Part shown: piece after piece, positions 57,986-64,000 of the stretch
How the letters are laid out: every line of letters starts with the position of its first letter
How positions within the stretch are numbered: the first letter of the stretch is position 1
Origin: Entonaema liquescens
Taxonomy: Eukaryota; Ascomycota; Sordariomycetes; Xylariales; Xylariaceae
Reading direction: 5' to 3'
Assembly: GCA_902805475.1 (NCBI GenBank)
Contig: CADCSX010000003.1
Span: forward strand, 2,356,001 to 2,420,000
DNA: 64,000 bases
Notes under the pieces: generated by a model
Databases searched by the model: none
Told to the model about the DNA's origin: nothing
The model's input: only the letters and a program-made list of their open reading frames with translations
Position numbers and translations under genes: made by a program

Positions 57986-58510
57986 GGAGTACATCAGGCC
58001 TAGAAGCCAGGAAGCTTGGGCAAAATCAGGTACCTGACCAGGATAGCCCCGCCTCCATAAGCCTCCATAAATCTCCATATGGGGGCCAATTGGGTCCAAT
58101 TTTTAGCATATCAAATCATTACGTCACTGTACTGTAGTGGGCTTTACCCTGGTCTGGCCAAATCATAGTTGTAGTTGCGATATGTAACTAGTTATATGTA
58201 TGTATGTTGTATAGGAAGGTACATAGCAGCTACCCAATCCATGCCAACCCCACCTTCACAAGACCAAGGACTAGAATCTTTTTTTTTTTTTCTCTGTACG
58301 TCGCATTACACATCGTCTGATGTTCTGATATAAATATCTAGTCGGCCTTTTGATTATTATTCCTATTATCTCCTGCTTCTTTCGCTTAACCTCCTATGCC
58401 TAATCCTTTCTCTTCCTCCTTTTCTTAGAACCCCTCTGCTAGCTTCTCTATAGCTACCTACGCCCCCCTTTGTATTTACGAGAAGCTTGGAGAGCAGATA
58501 GTTGGGCATC
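57986..58510. other. Intergenic region upstream of GDB1
   Basis: 525 nt holding the 3' UTR of the upstream gene and the GDB1 promoter. A T-run of 14 lies at about 58278-58292 and a CT-rich stretch (58376-58445) just before the GDB1 start, as expected for a fungal core promoter or leader. Nothing else is seen. Confidence 0.55.
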
Positions 58511-61500
58511 ATGATTCCCAGAACAGTCACCTCAAACGAGGTATATATCTTACCTCTAAAGGACGATGGTGCTCCTGACATCCCTGGAGAGTACATATAC
58601 TTAGCCCCAAGATCTAACGACCCCATCACTATAAGATTTACGATCGAGGGCACGTCCTCCATATGTCGACAAGGTAGTTTATGGGTCAACATCCCGGAAA
58701 GAGGATCTGAGTTCCGCAGAGACCAGTTTCGCGAATACAAGTAGGCAAACAGTTCGCTTTCCAATAATTCTGAGGTGCTTTGTTGACAGCTCCCTCAGAC
58801 TGAACCCCGACTTCAACCGGACAATAGAGATTTCGATCCCTATCTACGAAGCTGGCGCTTTTGCTTTCTACACCACATATGCTGAACTGCCCGAGCTCTC
58901 TTCCGAGCTGGGCTCGAACGCGTTAGGCACGGTTGAATCCAAAAAGACACCATTATACTACATCGATGTCGCTCCTAGGTTATCGCTGGACGGCCGGCCC
59001 TTGCCGTTACCAGCACTGTCGATATTTTCCGTTATCAGCAAGTTTATGGGCAAATACCCGACAGACTGGGAAAGACATCTGCGAGGTATCAGTGGTCGCG
59101 GGTACAACATGATACATTTTACCCCCCTTCAAGTGCGGGGAGCCTCGAACTCACCATACAGTCTCTATGACCAACTCGGATGGGATCCGGCATGCTTTCC
59201 TCAAGGAGAGAAGGATGTACAACAGATGGTGGATAGTCTGGAACAGAACCACTCTCTTCTCAGCTTAACCGACATAGTCCTAAACCATACTGCCCATAAC
59301 AGCAAGTGGCTTCTGGAACACCCGGAAGCTGGGTATAATCTTACCACAGCTCCCTGGCTAGAGTCGGCCTATGTTCTTGATACCCAACTCCTAGTTTTTG
59401 GTTCCAAGCTAGAGGAGCTAGGATATCCCAAGGAGCTTAAATCCACAGACGACCTCATTGAGATCATGGACGGCATAAAAAAGCATGTTGTTTCTGAGCT
59501 TCGCTTATGGGAGTACTATGCGCTTGATGTCGACAGAGATGCAGATGCAGCAATCCAATCTTGGGCTGCTGGACAGACGATCGCTCCTCAGGAAACTGAG
59601 AAGGGCGATATAACTAAACTCGAGGTGAAGGACCAAGCTCTATACCTAGTTAAGAACGGCCTAGTTGGGAATGACAGGCTTGGCGAACGCTTTCGGCGGC
59701 GTATCGACCCAAAGGTTTCAGCCGGGTTAATTGTTGCTCTGTTCGGGAAGTACAGGGGTGATGCAGAAGAGGCGACTATCCGAACCAAATTAGTTCAGAT
59801 CTTGGATGTGGTTAACGTTCCATTCTATGAGGAGTACGACAAGGAAATTGGGGAAATTCTCCAACAACTATTCAACAGGATCAAGTATGTCCGCCTTGAC
59901 GACCATGGCCCAAAGCTTGGTCCCATTGATCAGAATAACCCATTGATTGAAACGTACTTTACCCGCCTAGATAAGGCAAAAGCATCTGATAAGTTGAAGC
60001 CCGAGGATTTGGTTCTCGTCAATAATGGTTGGGTATGGGCTGGGAACGCGTTGGTGGACAATGCTGGTCCCAAATCGCGCGTGTACCTGCGACGCGAAGT
60101 AATCGTTTGGGGCGATTGCGTCAAGCTTCGTTACGGGAACGGCCCTGAAGATAGCCCATGGTTATGGGAGCATATGACAAAATATGCGCGCATGTTGGCC
60201 AAGTATTTTGCTGGTTTCCGAATAGACAACTGCCATTCTACTCCGATCCATGTGGCAGAACATATCCTTGACGAGGCTCGTCGAGTTCGACCCAACTTAT
60301 ATGTGGTGGCTGAATTATTTACAGGGTCGGAGGAGATGGATTATGTCTTTGTGAAAAGGCTGGGTTTGAGCTCGCTAATTAGAGAGGCAATGCAGGCCTG
60401 GAGCACAGCGGAGCTCAGCAGATTGGTGCATCGCCACGGTGGGCGCCCCATAGGCAGTTTCGAGGTCGACGAAATTTCGAAGGGTCCGGTTGGAAGTGCC
60501 CCCACAAGTCCTGGGCTGAATGACTATTCTCCTCGAGAGGTTATTCGTAGAATCAAGCCCGTACCGGTCCAGGCCCTGTTCATGGATTGCACACACGACA
60601 ATGAAGTCCCTGCACAAAAGAGAGATGCTCGTGACACTTTACCAAATGCCGCCTTGGTGTGTATGTGTTCCAGTGCGACGGGAAGTGTGATGGGATACGA
60701 TGAGATATATCCCAAACTTGTTGATCTCGTGAATGAAACCAGGCTTTACACATCGGAGTCGTCGTCTGCTAAAGACATCAAGATAGGCGGCGGCAAAGGT
60801 GGCATTGGAGGTGTTAAGAAACTGCTCAACCAGATTCACACACTGATGGGTAAAGATGGTTACGATGAAACGCATATACACCATGAAGACCAGTACATTA
60901 CTGTTCACAGAGTGCATCCTGAATCGAGGAAAGGATATTTCCTTATCGCGCATACTGCTTTCCCAGGTTATGGGAATGGCAATGGTGCGTTTAGCGCCGT
61001 ACGCCTTAGCGGTACGAAGGCGCGACATCTGGGAAGTTGGATGCTAGAGGTCGACGCTAGCGAGGAAGCAAAACGAGAGACCGAAGGCGACGAGAAATAC
61101 TTGCGTGGACTACCGAGTCGTGTGCTTGATGTGCCAGGTATTCGGCTGGAAGCCAAGGCGGACGAAACGGTTGTCACGGTGCGTGACAAGTTCCCGCCTG
61201 GAAGTATCGCGCTGTTCGAAACCTGGATTCCGGCTGCGGAGCACTCATCAGGGTTGGATAATTATGTCACATCTGGCGCCAAGGAAGCTATGGCTGGGCT
61301 GGACCTAGTCGATCTCAACTTCTTGCTGTTTCGCTGTGAAGCTGAAGAGCTCGATGGTAGTGGTGGTAAAGATGGCACCTATGATATTCCAGGCTATGGT
61401 AAAATTGTATATGCAGGCCTGCAAGGTTGGTGGAGTATTTTGAAGGATGTCATCAAAGACAATAACCTGGCTCACCCTCTCTGCCAAAATCTTCGCGATG

Positions 61501-63206
61501 GTCAATGGGCCCTGGATTACACGGTTGGACGCCTCGAGAGAACAAGTCAACAATCCGAGTTTGCCGGCCTTGCTAAGCCTGCAGCTTGGCTCAAGGAACG
61601 CATTGATGCAGTTCGAAGCATACCTAATTTCCTCCTACCGCGATATTTTGCACTTATCATACGGACTGCCTATAAGGCGGCCTGGGAAAGGGGCCTGGAA
61701 CTTATGAACGAAAAGGTGCAGAGCGGCCAATGGTTCCTACAAAGCCTAGCCATGACCAGTGTACAGATGACGGGATTGGTCAGGTCGGCTTCGCTTTGGC
61801 CGAAGAAACTTGTCCCTTCACTCGCTGCTGGTCTACCACATTTTGCTGTGGAATGGGCAAGATGCTGGGGTCGTGATGTCTTCATCTCCCTTCGTGGTCT
61901 ATACCTCGGAACTGGTCGATTTGAGGAGGCCGCAGAGCATATATTTGCATTTGCTAGCGTACTCAAGCACGGCATGATCCCTAACCTTCTCGGCAGCGGG
62001 AACCTACCGCGATACAATAGTCGGGATTCCATCTGGTTCTTTTTACAGTGTATTCAGGATTACACTCGATATGCCCCAGATGGGGTGAGCCTCCTCACAC
62101 GAAAGGTGAAACGGCGCTTTTTACCATACGATGATGTGTGGTTTGACTCGGACGATCCACGGGCATACTCAACGGAGAGTCTGATACAGGACGTTATCCA
62201 AGAGGCGCTGCAACGTCATGCAACTGGGCTGAAATTCCGCGAAGCCAATGCAGGACCGAGTATTGACTCACAGATGCGTGACGAGGGTTTCAATATCGAG
62301 GTCAATGTAGATTGGTCAAATGGCATTATCTTTGGCGGCAATCAGTTCAACTGCGGTACCTGGATGGATAAGATGGGCGAGAGCGAGCGTGCCGGTTCAA
62401 AGGGCATTCCCGGTACCCCTCGTGATGGTGCTGCTGTTGAGATTACCGGTTTACTTTACAGTACCCTAAATTGGTTGGACAAGCTTAATGCGGAAGGCAA
62501 ATATCCGTACAAGGGCGTGACAAAATCTGATGGCACTGAGATCACTTTCTCAGCTTGGGCGGATTTACTCAAGTCGAATTTCGAACGCTGCTACTACGTG
62601 CCTGTCAACCCGTCAGATGACACTCAATATGATGTAAATCCAAAGGTTGTCAACCGACGTGGCATTTACAAGGATCTTTACCGTTCCGGGAAAGAGTACG
62701 AAGACTACCAGCTGCGGCCTAACTTCACCATCGCCATGACTGTCGCTCCGGACCTCTTCGACCAAGAGCATGCCTTGAGCGCTCTTGTTTTAGCAGACAA
62801 GGTCCTGCGCGGACCGACCGGAATGGCTACGCTCGACCCCTCGGACCTAAATTATCGTCCGTACTATATAAATAGCGAGGATTCAACTGACTTCGCTACC
62901 TCGAAAGGCCGTAACTATCACCAGGGCCCCGAGTGGCTTTGGCCAACGGGATTCTTCCTACGCGCCCTGTTGAAGTTCGATCTCAAGCGACGCGATACCC
63001 CGCATGGACGTGTCGAAGCGTTCCAGCAGGTCACAAGGCGACTGGGTGGTTGCAAGGAGATGATCAAGAAGAGCCCATGGGCTGGACTGACTGAGCTCAC
63101 GCAGAAGAATGGTGAACATTGTAACGACTCGAGTCCCACGCAGGCCTGGAGCTCGGGATGTCTTATCGACCTGTATATGGACGCCGCCGATTATGGCATG
63201 GAGTAA
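58511..63206 (+). CDS. GDB1: Glycogen debranching enzyme (4-alpha-glucanotransferase / amylo-1,6-glucosidase)
   Basis: A bifunctional cytosolic enzyme: it moves a maltotriosyl group from a limit branch and then hydrolyses the remaining 1,6-linked glucose. Exons 58511-58740 and 58799-63206 give 1545 residues, the normal size. The intron (58 nt, GTAGGC donor) joins FREYK to LNPDFNRTIEISIPIYEAGA. The GH13-like transferase half shows GRGYNMIHFTPLQVRGASNS, SLTDIVLNHTAHNSKWLLE, the nucleophile in FAGFRIDNCHSTPIHVAEHI, the acid/base Glu in YVVAELFTGSEEMD and LFMDCTHDNEVP. The C-terminal GH133 half shows VEWARCWGRDVFISLRGLYL, GMIPNLLGSGNLPRYNSRDS, VNVDWSNGIIFGGNQFNCGT and GIPGTPRDGAAVEITG. The frame is unbroken over 4.4 kb, ending AADYGME. 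The start MIPRTVTSNEVYILPL is well placed. Confidence 0.97.
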
Positions 63207-64000
63207 TTGATGCTTTCATCTTGAATAGCCGTAGAATCGGCATATTTTGTTGGCAAATACGCAAGATTGGGAGGGAATTTGAAAAGCACCGTCTGCTTTG
63301 CATCACGACTAAGGAAAAATCCCTTAGGCGGTTAGATACTAGAAGACTCGGATATACGTCGAGGGATACAGGCCCAGGTTCGGTTTATACTTAACTATTT
63401 ACATATCATATCCTAAGGTTGGATAAGATAAGATGAGATGAGATACGTAGATACATACACGAATACGTGGATACGAAATACGAAATATGAGTTTTTACAA
63501 GATCGTTACATTTGTTTTTATCGTCCTAGCCTATCCAATATTTCCCCTTTAGGTCCGAACAAGCCGTCGCTTCGTAGCTGGGTTAAACAAAACGTATTTG
63601 AAATGAAGCATTAGGCTATTGAAATAGCCCTGACGCTAGCTCCGTCCCGTACCTCAGATGGCGGGAAGGCCGTGTGCTATTTACTCGTAAAACCGCGACC
63701 GTGCGGCCTATATGTCGTACGTTCTATGGCCTTTTAGAAAAAAGGGGTATCGGGAGCCGCTTGAACTCAACCCGCTTAGTGAGACGGAGTACTAAGCTGA
63801 CAAATATTACTAGGATAGAAGATATTATTAGGATTGTAGAAATTTTGATATCAATCGACTATGCAAAAGGAAAATCAGGAAAGCGAGTCACAGTGAACTA
63901 AGGTAGTGAATACTTATTCGACATCGTTATTAGTAACTTGGTGAAAGTATTTGGTGTTACAATAGTATATTTGTTCATGTGAGGCAAGCCGCCTGGGCGG
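63207..64000. other. Downstream flank of GDB1, no gene seen
   Basis: 794 nt at the right end of the window. A GATAAGATAAGATGAGATGAGATACGTAGATAC-like stretch of repeated GAT units, about 63421-63480, is simple sequence. The 75-codon frame at 63674-63901 has no motif. This holds the GDB1 3' UTR. Confidence 0.5.

Noticed and set aside
63674..63901. 75-codon frame at the right edge
   Set aside because: No recognisable content and no splice context; it could only be judged with sequence beyond the window.

Overview
The window reads as nuclear DNA of a filamentous ascomycete (Pezizomycotina; a Sordariomycete is my best guess, without a marker gene to prove it). The reasons are short introns (49-80 nt in most cases) with CTAAC-like branch sites, single-copy fungal housekeeping genes on both strands, long gene-poor spacers, and a 3.2 kb block whose base pattern is that of repeat-induced point mutation (RIP). 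Sixteen protein-coding genes are well supported, all rebuilt here by joining exons in frame; two more are weak or unrecognised. I found no tRNA, rRNA or CRISPR array.

Layout: HIS1 (minus, 0.3-1.5 kb); a sucrose/alpha-glucoside transporter (plus, 3.2-5.1 kb); SLX9 (plus, 7.1-7.8); the deneddylase DEN1 (minus, 8.9-9.9); FMP32/MCUR1-type mitochondrial protein (minus, 13.1-13.9); clathrin heavy chain (plus, 15.7-21.0); a secreted GH127/DUF1680 glycosidase (plus, 21.8-24.7); pyruvate carboxylase (minus, 25.0-29.2); a 4 kb gene-free stretch; MPC1 (minus, 33.2-34.0); SmB (minus, 34.7-35.6) divergent from RPL11/uL5 (plus, 36.1-36.8); a 1052-residue disordered protein (plus, 38.0-41.4); an MFS carrier (minus, 41.7-43.2); a hydantoinase/oxoprolinase-DUF917 fusion (minus, 43.8-47.1) divergent from an NCS1 permease (plus, 48.1-50.0); a RIP-mutated repeat relic (51.7-55.0); a small Lys/Pro-rich zinc-ribbon-like protein (plus, 57.2-58.0); and the glycogen debranching enzyme GDB1 (plus, 58.5-63.2).

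The best candidate for a working system is 41.7-50.0 kb: an MFS carrier, a two-domain ring-opening enzyme and an NCS1 permease, the last two sharing a 1 kb divergent promoter with eight HGATAA sites. I infer an uptake-and-hydrolysis module for a hydantoin-like nitrogen source under GATA-factor control.

The second theme is gene structure. Very small coding exons (5, 8, 9, 12, 15, 21 and 26 nt), two coding exons that are only the ATG, and three GC-AG introns of 55-57 nt occur within 40 kb. Two genes (clathrin heavy chain and GH127) each carry an apparent one-base loss in a C or G run, which is either real or an assembly error. Pyruvate carboxylase and MPC1 lie next to each other across the gene-free gap; HIS1, SLX9, RPL11, SmB and clathrin are ordinary housekeeping genes.
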